DNA of 64,000 bases from Rhodoferax lacus (GCF_003415675.1 NZ_QFZK01000003.1:310001-374000); one strand, 5' to 3'; shown: positions 26,186-35,275, numbered from the stretch's first letter. Program-made: numbers and translations. The notes: generated by a model from the letters alone, not told the origin.

Positions 26186-26236
26186 AAACGATTCAAAAAA
26201 TAATTACTTGATTTAAACGTTTCATTTTGCTATCGT
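26186..26236 (+). promoter_or_regulatory. Putative promoter with direct repeats before the ABC/hydantoinase cluster
   Basis: TTGATT (26208-26213), a 17-bp spacer and TATCGT (26231-26236) make a plausible sigma-70 promoter. The near-identical decamers AAACGATTCA (26186-26195) and AAACGTTTCA (26215-26224) flank and overlap it. They could be operator half-sites, for instance for the RpiR-type regulator encoded in the cluster. Both assignments are inference. Confidence 0.4.
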
Positions 26237-26347
26237 TGCGCATCCATTCAGGACACTGCGGCACGCGCCTGCAGCGCATGCAATGGTCCAAGGCCGCCGG
26301 TGCCACCGGCGCTGCCACTTTTGTCAACGTTATCGGGAGTAAACGCT

Positions 26348-27139
26348 ATGAAGTTCAAGAGTCTTGCTGCACATCTGGTGCTAACCGTTGCCGCCGTCGG
26401 TGGCGCGGGTTCCGCGCTCGCTGCCGACTGGGTGGTGGGTGCCAATATCGGCAACGTGCCCTGGGAGTTCCAGGACGCATCGGGCAAGTTTGTGGGGTTC
26501 GAGATCGATCTGGTCAACGAAGTGGCCAAGCGCGCGGGCAAGACCGTGCAGATCGAGAACATCCCCTTCAACGGCCTGTTCCCCGCAGTGCAGTCCGGCC
26601 GCATCCAGATCGCCGTGTCCTCCATCACCATCACGCCCAAGCGCCTGGAGTCCCTGGCCTTTGCCCAGCCCTACTATGACAGCGACCAGTCGCTCTCCGT
26701 GCTGAAGACCACCAAGATCGACAAGCTCGAAGACCTGGCCGGCAAGACCGTGGGTGTGGACACCGCCTCCACCGGTGACATCTACGCCACCGAGAACACG
26801 GCCAAGCTGAAGATTGCCAAGATCTCGCGCTACGAAGGCCTGGCCCCCGCCATGCTGGACCTGGCTGCCGGTCGTATTGATGGCTACATCAGCGACATCC
26901 CGGCGGTGGAGTACTACATCAAGGACAAGCCCCAGTACAAGGTGGTGGCCCGCATCCCCACCAACGAGCGCTACTCCTTCATGTTTGCCAAGAATTTTGC
27001 CGAGGCTGCCAAGATCAACGACATCCTGACCACGCTCAAAAAGGAAGGCTTTGTGTCCGCCACCCACAAGAAGTGGTTTGGCAGCACACCGCCTGACGCG
27101 TCCTCCAGCGTCAAGGTGATGGACGTGCCCAAGCTCTGA
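26348..27139 (+). CDS. ABC transporter periplasmic binding protein, polar amino acid type
   Basis: This family 3 solute-binding protein has 263 aa. Start MKFKSLAAHLV follows GGGAG at a good distance; the signal peptide ends near ALAA-DW. The mature part shows IGNVPWEFQDASGKFVGFEIDL and the block SSITITPKRLESLAFAQPYYDS typical of GlnH/HisJ-like receptors. It is the first gene of a run with a matching permease and ATPase, then ureide-metabolic enzymes, so its ligand may be a carbamoyl or hydantoin-type amino acid derivative. Confidence 0.9.
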   Translation: MKFKSLAAHLVLTVAAVGGAGSALAADWVVGANIGNVPWEFQDASGKFVGFEIDLVNEVAKRAGKTVQIENIPFNGLFPAVQSGRIQIAVSSITITPKRLESLAFAQPYYDSDQSLSVLKTTKIDKLEDLAGKTVGVDTASTGDIYATENTAKLKIAKISRYEGLAPAMLDLAAGRIDGYISDIPAVEYYIKDKPQYKVVARIPTNERYSFMFAKNFAEAAKINDILTTLKKEGFVSATHKKWFGSTPPDASSSVKVMDVPKL

Positions 27140-27199
27140 TTGCCCCAGCAATCCGTATAGTCCGCAGCATTCGCACAACCACCAGCACGCCAACGCCCC

Positions 27200-27871
27200 A
27201 TGAGCCTGATTGAGACCTTCTTCAACTGGTCGGTATTCGTGGGCGCGCTGCCCGCTTTGCTGGAGGGGTTGTGGATAACCCTGCTGCTGGGGCTGGTGAG
27301 CATTGCAGCCGGCATGGTGTCGGGCCTGTTGATGGCGCTGGCCCGGCTGTATGGGCCTGCCCCGGTGCAGGTGGTGGCGCGCATCTACATCGATGTGCTG
27401 CGCTCCATCCCTTTGCTGGTGCTGCTGGTGCTGGTGTACTACGCCTTGCCCTTTGTGGGCATACGCCTGTCCTCCTTCACCTCGGCGGCCACGGCCATCA
27501 CGCTGGTGTCGTGCGCCTACACGGCCGAAATTTTCCGGGCTGGCATTGAGGCCATCCCCAAGGGCCAGTTCGAGGCGGCAGACGCCATCGGCCTGGGTTT
27601 TTTCAGCAGCATGCGCTATGTGGTGTTGCCGCAGGCCATACGCATCGTGGTGCCACCGCTCACCAGCAACTGCATCAACGTGCTCAAGGACACGGCCCTG
27701 GCCTCGGTGGTGGCCATGCCGGACCTGCTCAAGCAGGCCACGCAGGCCCAGGCCCTGGCGGCCAACCCCACGCCGCTGATTGGCGCGGCGTTCTTGTACC
27801 TGCTGCTGCTGTTGCCGCTGGTGCGGCTGGTCAGCTACTTCGAAGACCGCCACCGAAAGAGCACGCGCTGA
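27200..27871 (+). CDS. ABC transporter permease, His/Glu/Gln/Arg/opine family
   Basis: This 223-aa inner-membrane permease has about five hydrophobic helices. The EAA loop that contacts the ATPase is visible as [19 protein letters not shown], followed by [20 protein letters not shown]. Only one permease gene is present, so it presumably forms a homodimer. It sits between the binding protein (60 bp upstream) and the ATPase (80 bp downstream). Confidence 0.92.
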   Translation: MSLIETFFNWSVFVGALPALLEGLWITLLLGLVSIAAGMVSGLLMALARLYGPAPVQVVARIYIDVLRSIPLLVLLVLVYYALPFVGIRLSSFTSAATAITLVSCAYTAEIFRAGIEAIPKGQFEAADAIGLGFFSSMRYVVLPQAIRIVVPPLTSNCINVLKDTALASVVAMPDLLKQATQAQALAANPTPLIGAAFLYLLLLLPLVRLVSYFEDRHRKSTR

Positions 27872-27951
27872 GCGCACCGCAGCACTGCGCCACACCGCAC
27901 ACCCCAACCCCATTCCCATCACACCGCAACCGCACAGGCCCAGGGCACACC

Positions 27952-28686
27952 ATGCATCCGCTTATCCACATCACGGGGCTGTGCAAGTCCTACGGCGCCA
28001 TCCAGGTGCTGCACGGCATAGACCTGTCAGTAAAGGCCGGCGAGGTGGTGGTGGTGATCGGGCCTTCGGGCTCGGGCAAGTCCACGCTGATTCGCTGCAT
28101 CAACCTGCTGGAGGAATACCAGGGCGGCGTGGTGCTGGTGGACGGCATCGCAGTGCAGCGCGGCGCCGGGCTGGCGCAGGTGCGCGCCGAGGTGGGCATG
28201 GTGTTCCAGAGTTTCAATCTGTTCCCGCACCTGACGGTGCAGGACAACGTGGCCCTGGGGCCGCTGCGGGTGAAGCACCTGTCCAAAGAGGTGTCCCACC
28301 GCACCGCGCAGGAGCTGCTGGCGCGTGTGGGCATGGCTGACCACGCGCACAAGTTTCCGGCCCAGCTCTCGGGCGGACAGCAGCAGCGCGTGGCCATTGC
28401 CCGCGCCCTGGCCATGGAGCCCAAGGTGATTTTGTTTGACGAGCCCACCTCGGCCCTGGACCCCGAGATGGTGGGCGAGGTGCTGGACGTGATGCAGGCC
28501 CTGGCCAAGAGCGGTGTGACCATGGTGGTGGTCACGCACGAAATGGGCTTTGCCCGCCGCGTGGCCGACCGCGTGATCTTCATGGACGCTGGGCGCATTG
28601 TCGAGCAGGCCAGCCCCGAACCTTTTTTCAACGCGCCGCAGGAGCCGCGCACCCAGGCCTTCCTGAAGGCCATTCTCCAACACTGA
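27952..28686 (+). CDS. ABC transporter ATP-binding protein, GlnQ type
   Basis: The 244-aa ATPase carries Walker [10 protein letters not shown] (near residue 38), Q-loop [13 protein letters not shown], signature [15 protein letters not shown], Walker [16 protein letters not shown] and the H-loop [13 protein letters not shown]. Size and motifs fit polar amino acid importers. It completes the three-part transporter and is followed 6 bp later by the class V PLP enzyme, which points to one operon linking uptake and catabolism. Confidence 0.93.
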   Translation: MHPLIHITGLCKSYGAIQVLHGIDLSVKAGEVVVVIGPSGSGKSTLIRCINLLEEYQGGVVLVDGIAVQRGAGLAQVRAEVGMVFQSFNLFPHLTVQDNVALGPLRVKHLSKEVSHRTAQELLARVGMADHAHKFPAQLSGGQQQRVAIARALAMEPKVILFDEPTSALDPEMVGEVLDVMQALAKSGVTMVVVTHEMGFARRVADRVIFMDAGRIVEQASPEPFFNAPQEPRTQAFLKAILQH

Positions 28687-28692
28687 AACCGC

Positions 28693-29934
28693 ATGACGCC
28701 CACCACCATCCCCCTCAACCTCGACCATGTGCGCGCCGAGTTCCCGGCGCTCTCCAACGGCTTTGCCTACCTGGACAACGCAGGCGGCTCGCAGGTGCTG
28801 CGCCGCGTGGGCGACCGCGTGCGCGACTACCTGCTCACCAGCAGCGTGCAGCTGGGCGCCAGCTACGCCCACTCGCAGGATGCGGGTGCACGCGTGCTGG
28901 CGGCGCGCCGCTCGGTGGCCACCCTCATCAACGCGGCGCATGACGACGAGGTGGTGATGGGTGCGGCCACCACGGCGCTGATGTTCCAGGTAACGCAGGC
29001 CATCCTGCCCGGCATCCAGGCCGGCGACGAGATCATCGTCACCAATACCGACCATGAATCCAATATCGGCGCCTGGTTGCGACTGCAAAGCGCCGGTGCG
29101 GTGCTGCGCTTCTGGAATGTGAACCCAGATACCCTGGAGTTGGACCTGGCCGACCTGCAGGCCCTGCTGTCCCCCAAAGTGAAGTGGGTGGCCATGACGC
29201 ATGCCTCCAACATTCTTGGCACCATCAACCCCGTGGCCCAGGTGGCGGAGCTGGCGCATGGCGTGGGCGCACGCCTGTGCGTGGATGCCGTGGCCTATGC
29301 GCCGCACCGGCTGGTGGATGTGCAGGCCAGCGGGGCGGACCTGTATGTGTTCAGTTTTTACAAGGTGTTCGGGCCGCACTTCGCCGTGCTGTGGGGCCGG
29401 CGCGAGTTGCTGCTGAGTCTGGCCAGCCTGAACCACTACTTCATCTCCAATGACACCATCCCCTACAAGCTGCAGCCCGGCAATGTGAACTATGAGCTGT
29501 CCTATGGCTGTATCGGCATCAGCGACTACCTGGAAGACGTAGGTGCCCGCCTGGGGGCAGTGGGCGGTGCGCGCGTCAAGATGCAGGCCGCCTTCGATGC
29601 CTTTGAAAAGCAGGAAGACCTGCTGGCCGAGCAGCTGCTGACCTATCTGCGCAGCAAGAAGAATGTGCGCATCATCGGCCTGCCCGACACCAAGAGTGGG
29701 CGGCGTGTGCCCACCATCAGCTTCATGGTGGACGGCATGCAGAGCGAGGCGGTGGTGCGCCACACCGACCGCTTTGGCATTGGCATCCGCTTTGGTGACT
29801 TCTATGCCAAGCGCCTGATTGAGTTCCTGGGCCTGCAGGACCGCGGCGGCGTGGTGCGCGTGTCGATTGCCCACTACAACACCACGACTGAAATTGCCCA
29901 CCTGATTCATCACCTGGAGGAGGCCATCGCATGA
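28693..29934 (+). CDS. Class V aminotransferase-fold PLP enzyme (cysteine desulfurase-like)
   Basis: This 413-aa PLP enzyme resembles the cysteine desulfurase-like subfamily: AYLDNAGGSQVL at the N-terminus, NTDHESNIGAWLRL, the cofactor Asp in CVDAVAYAPH, and the Schiff-base Lys in FSFYKVFGPH. No active-site Cys loop typical of IscS is apparent, so sulfur transfer is unlikely. In this cluster it might transaminate or lyse an intermediate of ureide breakdown, analogous in role to PucG-type enzymes, but that is speculation. Its stop overlaps the hydantoinase start (ATGA). Confidence 0.85.
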   Translation: MTPTTIPLNLDHVRAEFPALSNGFAYLDNAGGSQVLRRVGDRVRDYLLTSSVQLGASYAHSQDAGARVLAARRSVATLINAAHDDEVVMGAATTALMFQVTQAILPGIQAGDEIIVTNTDHESNIGAWLRLQSAGAVLRFWNVNPDTLELDLADLQALLSPKVKWVAMTHASNILGTINPVAQVAELAHGVGARLCVDAVAYAPHRLVDVQASGADLYVFSFYKVFGPHFAVLWGRRELLLSLASLNHYFISNDTIPYKLQPGNVNYELSYGCIGISDYLEDVGARLGAVGGARVKMQAAFDAFEKQEDLLAEQLLTYLRSKKNVRIIGLPDTKSGRRVPTISFMVDGMQSEAVVRHTDRFGIGIRFGDFYAKRLIEFLGLQDRGGVVRVSIAHYNTTTEIAHLIHHLEEAIA

Positions 29935-31349
29935 CACACACCACCACCCTGATCCGCAACGGCCGCATCATCACCGCCAGCGACGACTACGTGGCCGATG
30001 TGCTGCTGCAGGACGGCAAGGTTCACACCATAGGCAAGGGCATTGAGGTGGGGCCCGATGTACGCGTGGTCGACGCCAGCGGCCTGTATGTGCTGCCCGG
30101 CGGCGTGGACACCCATGTGCACCTGGAAAACGTGATTGGCCCGACCATCACCACCGACACCTTTGCCAGCGGCACCAAGGCCGCGGCCTTTGGCGGCACC
30201 ACAACCATCGTGGACTTTGCGCTGCAGACCGAACTGGATTCTCCACTGGGTGCGATTGCGCGGGCGCAACGCTCGGCCGAGTCGCAGGTGAATGTGGACT
30301 ACAGCCTGCACGTGATCATCAAGCGCGTGGACGAGCAGGTGCTGCGCGATGTGCGCCACGCCATGCACTTTGAAGGCGTGACCAGCTTCAAGATGTTCAT
30401 GGCCTACCCCGGCGTGATGATGGCCGACGATGCCTCCATCTTCCGCATGCTGCGCCAGGTGGGCGCGGACGGCGGCATGGTCGCGTTGCATGCCGAGAAC
30501 GGCACGGTGATTGACCTCTTGATCAAGGAGGCGCTGGAGGCCGGCCACACCTCGCCGCGCTACCACGCGCTCACCCGCCCCTCGCTGATGGAGGGTGAGG
30601 CCACGCACCGCGGCATCCGCCTGGCCGAGCTGGCGCAGGCGCCCATCTACTTTGTGCATGTGTCCAGCAACGACGCCTTGAAGCACATCGTGAGTGCGCG
30701 CGCCGAAGGCATCCCCGTGTTTGCCGAGACCTGCCCGCACTACCTGCTGTTTGACGACTCGGTGTACGACAACGACGACTTCGAGACCGCCAAATACGTG
30801 ATGACGCCGCCGCTGCGCAAGCCCGACGACCAGAAGCACCTGTGGCGTGCCCTGCGCTATGACGATCTGCAGGTGATTGCCACCGACCACTGCCCCTTCT
30901 GCATGAAGGAGGGCCATCTGGGCCTGCGCAGCTCCAAGCTGCGCGGCACCAAGAACTTTGCCGAGATTCCCAATGGCGCACCGGGCATAGAGACGCGCCT
31001 GGTCAGCCTGTTCGACATCGGCGTGATGCAGGGCAAACTGTCGCTCAACCGTTTTGTGGAGCTGACCTCCACCACACCGGCCAAGCTCTTCGGCCTGTTC
31101 CCCAAAAAGGGCACAGTGGCCGTGGGCAGCGACGCCGACATCGTGCTGTTCAACCCGAACGTGTCGCAGACCATCCACGCCAAGCACCTGCACAGCAACT
31201 GCGACCACACCCTGCTCGAAGGCCGCAGCCTGCAGGGCCGGGTCGAAAAAGTGTTTCTGCGCGGCAACCTGATTGTGGACGGCGAGCACTGGCACGGGCG
31301 CGAGGGCATGGGCCAGTTCGTCAAGCGCGGCGAGGTGCGTGCCTTCTAA
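29931..31349 (+). CDS. hydA: Dihydropyrimidinase / D-hydantoinase
   Basis: This amidohydrolase opens dihydropyrimidine or 5-substituted hydantoin rings to N-carbamoyl amino acids. The 472-aa length is typical. Metal-site residues are visible: the HxH in GGVDTHVHLE, the carboxylated Lys in TSFKMFMAYPG, His in YFVHVSS and the Asp in VIATDHCPF. Translation is coupled to the preceding PLP enzyme by a 4-bp overlap. No N-carbamoyl-amino-acid amidohydrolase lies in the cluster, so the fate of the ring-opened product is open. Allantoinase activity is a less likely alternative. Confidence 0.93.
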   Translation: MTHTTTLIRNGRIITASDDYVADVLLQDGKVHTIGKGIEVGPDVRVVDASGLYVLPGGVDTHVHLENVIGPTITTDTFASGTKAAAFGGTTTIVDFALQTELDSPLGAIARAQRSAESQVNVDYSLHVIIKRVDEQVLRDVRHAMHFEGVTSFKMFMAYPGVMMADDASIFRMLRQVGADGGMVALHAENGTVIDLLIKEALEAGHTSPRYHALTRPSLMEGEATHRGIRLAELAQAPIYFVHVSSNDALKHIVSARAEGIPVFAETCPHYLLFDDSVYDNDDFETAKYVMTPPLRKPDDQKHLWRALRYDDLQVIATDHCPFCMKEGHLGLRSSKLRGTKNFAEIPNGAPGIETRLVSLFDIGVMQGKLSLNRFVELTSTTPAKLFGLFPKKGTVAVGSDADIVLFNPNVSQTIHAKHLHSNCDHTLLEGRSLQGRVEKVFLRGNLIVDGEHWHGREGMGQFVKRGEVRAF

Positions 31350-31376
31350 GCCCTTTGCCTCCCCTATCATCGGTCC

Positions 31377-32279
31377 ATGAAAACAGCAAAACCGAGCACG
31401 CTGGAAGGCCTGCGTGCCTTGATAGGCCAACAGAGCGAACAGCTCACGCCGCGCATGCGCGATGCTGCCAACTACGCGATGGAGCACCCCAACGACATCG
31501 CCCTCAACCCGGTTGCCTCTGTGGCCAGGCAGTCGGCCATCGCACCGGCCGCCTTCATCCGCCTGGCCAAGGCGCTGGGCTTTGAGGGCTACTCGGACTT
31601 GCAGCGGCTGTTTCGCGCGCCACTCCAGCAGGCCGCCAAGCCCACGCACAGCGAGCGTATCCGCCACTTTGGCGGCGAGCTCTCGCTGGACGACCCGCAA
31701 AATCCGGTGGCCGTGCTGCAGGCCTTCAGCCAGGCCAACATTGTTTCGCTGCAGCACCTGCAGGCCGATGCCGCAGCCCTGCCGCTCCAGAAAGCCATTG
31801 CCCTGATCCAGGGCGCGCGCCTGGTGCATGTGATCGGCCTGCGCCGCTCCTACGCGCTGGCCGCCTACCTGGCCTACGCCTTAAACCGCGTGAAGCAGCC
31901 GGCGGTGCAGATCACCGCGCAGGGCGGCAGCGTGGCCGAGCAGGCCGCTGTGGCCAATGCGCAGGATGTGCTGGTGGCCATCAGCTTCCCGCCCTATGCC
32001 CCGGACACGCTCACGGTCTGTGCCCAGGCCAAGGCGCAAGGCGCCAAATTGCTGGTGATTACCAACGGCGTGCTCAGCCCGCTGGCCAAGAATGCCGACC
32101 TGGTGCTGGAAGTGAATGACGCCGAGCTCAAGGGCTTTCGCTCGCTCACCTCGGCCTTCTGCCTGGTGCAGACGCTGGCCATGGGCATTGCCTTTGGCAA
32201 GCGCAAGCCGCGCGGCAAGGCCGGGGCTGCAGCACGGGCCGAGGCCGAGGCGCTGGACCTGGGCAGCATTGACTGCTGA
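31377..32279 (+). CDS. MurR/RpiR-family transcriptional regulator
   Basis: The 300-aa protein has an N-terminal RpiR-type helix-turn-helix (about residues 20-90, with NPVASVARQSAIAPAAFIRLAKALG) and a C-terminal SIS domain (about 130-260, with VHVIGLRRSYALAAYLAYAL) that usually binds a phosphosugar. In a ureide cluster the effector may instead be a pathway intermediate. It likely controls the cluster; candidate operator repeats lie before the first transporter gene. The start is 28 bp after the hydantoinase stop. Confidence 0.9.
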   Translation: MKTAKPSTLEGLRALIGQQSEQLTPRMRDAANYAMEHPNDIALNPVASVARQSAIAPAAFIRLAKALGFEGYSDLQRLFRAPLQQAAKPTHSERIRHFGGELSLDDPQNPVAVLQAFSQANIVSLQHLQADAAALPLQKAIALIQGARLVHVIGLRRSYALAAYLAYALNRVKQPAVQITAQGGSVAEQAAVANAQDVLVAISFPPYAPDTLTVCAQAKAQGAKLLVITNGVLSPLAKNADLVLEVNDAELKGFRSLTSAFCLVQTLAMGIAFGKRKPRGKAGAAARAEAEALDLGSIDC

Positions 32280-32311
32280 ATGCCCTGCCGCCTTTAGCCC
32301 CCAACCCACCT

Positions 32312-32821
32312 ATGACCCCACGCACCCTGCCCATTGAGCCCCTGACGCCTGAGGCCTTTGCGCCCTTTGGCGATGTCATTGCGGCACGAGCGGACGCAAA
32401 AACCTTTGCCATCAACCAGGGCTTTGCCACGCGCTTTCACGACCTGGCACGTGTGGACGTGGGCGAAGAGGGCGGGGCGGTGTGCGTGAGTATTTTCCAG
32501 GCGCGCCCGCGCAGCCTGCCCATGCGCTTAAGCATCATGGAGCGCCACCCGCTGGGCAGCCAGGCCTTTGTGGCCATGAGCGAGCTGCCGTTTCTGGTGG
32601 TGGTGGCGCCGCCTGATACGGTGCTGGATCTGGGCGCCATCCGTTGCTTTCGGGCCGGGCCCGGGCAGGGCGTCAACTACGCCAGAGGTGTTTGGCACCA
32701 CCCGCTGATTGCGCTGGAGCGGCCGTCCGACTTTCTGGTGCTGGACCGCGCGGGCGCTGCGGGCCACTCCAATCTGGACGAGGTCGATGTGCAGAACGCC
32801 CTGCTGTGGGTATGGAACTGA
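32312..32821 (+). CDS. allA: Ureidoglycolate lyase
   Basis: This 169-aa cupin-fold protein fits ureidoglycolate lyase, which splits ureidoglycolate to glyoxylate and urea in allantoin breakdown. Family features are IEPLTPEAFAPFGDVI at the start, SIMERHPLGSQAF, FRAGPGQGVNYARGVWHHPL and FLVLDR. No allantoinase-allantoicase or urease gene is in view, so it may act on a related carbamoyl compound made by the adjacent hydantoinase. It ends the cluster and converges with the GGDEF-EAL gene at 19 bp. Confidence 0.88.
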   Translation: MTPRTLPIEPLTPEAFAPFGDVIAARADAKTFAINQGFATRFHDLARVDVGEEGGAVCVSIFQARPRSLPMRLSIMERHPLGSQAFVAMSELPFLVVVAPPDTVLDLGAIRCFRAGPGQGVNYARGVWHHPLIALERPSDFLVLDRAGAAGHSNLDEVDVQNALLWVWN

Positions 32822-32840
32822 GCCGGGCGCTGAATGCCGC

Positions 32841-34931
32841 TCAGCCCTGCGCCCACGCACCGGAGCGCAACCACTCCGCGCACCAGTCCGGGAACTGCGC
32901 CGCTGGCATGGGCCGGGCAATGCCATAGCCCTGCACGTGGTGGCAGCCCAGCTGGCGCAGCGCCACCGCGTGGGCCATGGTCTCTACGCCTTCGGCCACT
33001 ATCTGCCGGTCAAAGGCTTTGGCCAGTTCGATGATGCCGCGCACAATGCCCCGGTCGTCCGGGTCCACCAGCATGTCGCGCACAAAGCTCTGGTCAATCT
33101 TGAGCGTGTGCACCGGCAGCTGGCGCAGGTAGGTCAGCGACGAGTAGCCGGTGCCGAAGTCATCGAGCGCAAAGCGTACGCCCAGTTCCATGCAGTTGTG
33201 CAGGATGTCAACGGCCTGGCGCATCTCGCCAATGGCGGCGGTTTCCAGCACCTCCAGCTCCAGTCGCGAGGCCGCCACGTCGGGGTAGCGCGCCAGGGTC
33301 TGGGCCAGGCGCTCGCAGAAGTCGGCGCGCAGCAGGTGGTTGGCACTGATGTTCACGCTGACCCGGGTGTGCAGCCCCAGCGCCTGCCAGTTGCGCAGCT
33401 GGGTAAGCGCCGTTTCCATGACCCATTCGCCCAAGGGCGCCTCCAGGTGGCTGCCATTCAGGCAGGCCAGGAATGCACCGGGCGGCAGCAGCCCGCGTGT
33501 GGGGTGCTGCCAGCGTATCAGGGCCTCGGCCCCCAGGACCTCACCACTCTGCAGGTCCACCTGGGGCTGGTAGAACAGTACAAATTCACGGCTCTGCAGG
33601 GCCGCTTCCATCTCGTCCAGAAAGGCCCGGTTGCTTTGCGCGGCGCGGTCCATCTCGGTGTCAAACAGCTGGTAGCGGTTCTTGCCCGCCTGCTTGGCCT
33701 GGTACATGGCCATGTCGGCATGGCGCAGCAGGATGTCGGGGTCGGCCCGGTCGCTGGGGTAGAGGCTCACGCCAATACTGGCCGACAGGCTGATCTGCTG
33801 GTCCTCGGCCTGTATGGGCAGGCGCGTGGTCTCCAGCACGCGCTCCAGTATCTGGGTGCACTCGCTGGTGGAGTGGATTTCCGAGAGCAGCAGCACAAAC
33901 TCGTCGCCACCCAGGCGCGCCAGCGTGTCATCGGCGCGCAGCACGGTGCCCAGATGCTGGGCCACGCCCACCAGAACCAGGTCGCCGACGCTGTGGCCGA
34001 ACTGGTCGTTGATGGCCTTGAAGCCGTCCAGGTCCAGAAAGCAGATGGCAGTGGTCTGGCCGGTGCGGTCCGAGCGCAGCAGTGACTGCTTCAGGCGGTC
34101 GGACAACAGGCGCCGGTTGGGCAGGTTGGTCAGCGCATCGAAATTGGCCACGCGGTCGAGCTCGGCCTGGTGGGCCTTGATCTGGCTGACGTCGGTCACA
34201 CACGACAGGCTGCGCACGGGCGCGCCCTGGGCATCGCGCTCCAGCTCGGCCGACACCAGCACGTCCATGACCTCGCCGTTGCGGCGCAGCAGCTGGTAGG
34301 GAACGTCGCGGATGGAGCCACTTTGCAGGAAGTGCGGGAAGACGGTGTCCTGCGCAAACTGCGCCGAGGAGGGTGTCATGAAGGCGGTGGGCTTTTGCCC
34401 CAGCATTTCCTCACGGCTGTAGCCCAGCGTCTGGGCAAACAGATTGCTCACGCTGAGCAGCCGGCCGGACCGGTTGATGGAGTACAGCATGGCCGGTGTG
34501 GCCTCGTATAGCCGGCGTTGCGCCCGCTCGCTTTCGATGAGCTGAAGCTGGGCCTGTTTGCGCTCGGTGATGTCCATGTAGGTGCCGAACATTCTGCGCG
34601 CCGAGCCGTCCGGGTTCCAGGCCTTGATCTGGCCGCTGGAGTGGATCCAGATCCAGTGGCCGCTGGCATGGCGCATGCGGAATTCGCAGTCGTAGCGCAC
34701 TGTGGCTTTGGCCAGGTGGGCCGCAATGGCGGCTTCGGTCAGGGGGAAGTCATCCGGATGCACCAGGGCTTTCCATTTGTCAAAGGTGACGGGTTGCATG
34801 GCCTCGCGCGTCAGGCCCAGAATTTCGGCCCATCGGGTATTGACTTGTAGCGCACCCGTGTTGACGTCCCAGTCCCAGGTGCCCGCACCCGTTCCGTCCA
34901 GAATGTCCTGCAAATTGCGCAGTTGTTCCAC
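32841..34931 (-). CDS. PAS-PAS-GGDEF-EAL cyclic-di-GMP protein
   Basis: This is a sensor of about 696 aa that makes or breaks cyclic di-GMP. Two PAS domains come first (about residues 10-130 with HPDDFPL and GTYMDITERK, and 135-255). A GGDEF domain follows with intact RLGGDEFVLLL, then an EAL domain with EALIRWQHP, DDFGTGYSSL and EGVET. Both catalytic signatures are intact. The chosen start is GTG (MEQLRNLQDIL) with AGGGG 8 bases upstream, because the longer frame overlaps the small gene before it. It has no membrane segment, so it is cytosolic, probably co-transcribed with the small membrane protein. Confidence 0.88.
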   Translation of the reverse strand: MEQLRNLQDILDGTGAGTWDWDVNTGALQVNTRWAEILGLTREAMQPVTFDKWKALVHPDDFPLTEAAIAAHLAKATVRYDCEFRMRHASGHWIWIHSSGQIKAWNPDGSARRMFGTYMDITERKQAQLQLIESERAQRRLYEATPAMLYSINRSGRLLSVSNLFAQTLGYSREEMLGQKPTAFMTPSSAQFAQDTVFPHFLQSGSIRDVPYQLLRRNGEVMDVLVSAELERDAQGAPVRSLSCVTDVSQIKAHQAELDRVANFDALTNLPNRRLLSDRLKQSLLRSDRTGQTTAICFLDLDGFKAINDQFGHSVGDLVLVGVAQHLGTVLRADDTLARLGGDEFVLLLSEIHSTSECTQILERVLETTRLPIQAEDQQISLSASIGVSLYPSDRADPDILLRHADMAMYQAKQAGKNRYQLFDTEMDRAAQSNRAFLDEMEAALQSREFVLFYQPQVDLQSGEVLGAEALIRWQHPTRGLLPPGAFLACLNGSHLEAPLGEWVMETALTQLRNWQALGLHTRVSVNISANHLLRADFCERLAQTLARYPDVAASRLELEVLETAAIGEMRQAVDILHNCMELGVRFALDDFGTGYSSLTYLRQLPVHTLKIDQSFVRDMLVDPDDRGIVRGIIELAKAFDRQIVAEGVETMAHAVALRQLGCHHVQGYGIARPMPAAQFPDWCAEWLRSGAWAQG

Positions 34932-34956
34932 TGTCGGCGCCCCTAAATCAAAGAGC

Positions 34957-35190
34957 TCACTCTGGACGGGGCTCCGTGTACACAAAATCGTACTTGGGGT
35001 CCAGCTGCTTGCGCCCGGTCTGTGCCATGGCACGGTTGGAGTAGAGGCCGGCTTCCCGGATGCCGTCGCGCACAGCCGCGCGGATGACCTTGTAGGTGAT
35101 CCAGAAGACCACAAGCACCAATAGCAGGCAGGCTAGCGCCGATCCCAGCGGGGTGTTTACTACGGCACTGAAGTTTGTGAAGTCCACCAT
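34957..35190 (-). CDS. Small single-pass membrane protein
   Basis: This 77-aa protein has one clear transmembrane helix (about residues 16-36, LGSALACLLLVLVVFWITYK) followed by a charged tail ending in YDFVYTEPRPE. The start is the ATG preceded by GGGAGA; the frame extends further upstream without another likely start. I know no function. It ends 25 bp before the GGDEF-EAL start on the same strand, and the stop region reads into that gene's leader. Confidence 0.65.
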   Translation of the reverse strand: MVDFTNFSAVVNTPLGSALACLLLVLVVFWITYKVIRAAVRDGIREAGLYSNRAMAQTGRKQLDPKYDFVYTEPRPE

Positions 35191-35275
35191 GCGTCTCCCT
35201 GTTCGCAAAATCTGCAGGCTGATTGTCGCCGACTCCGGGTCATAGCAGGGGCGTACCCTGTTTGCTGTGGGGGCG

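Noticed and set aside
28693-29934. Naming the class V PLP enzyme pucG or iscS
   Set aside because: Motifs fit the general cysteine desulfurase-like group but not a specific characterised enzyme; the name would overstate the evidence.
28027-31829. Two minus-strand frames of over 630 codons opposite the ureide cluster
   Set aside because: Both are antisense to motif-bearing genes and have repetitive His/Gln/Gly composition typical of shadow frames in high-GC DNA.
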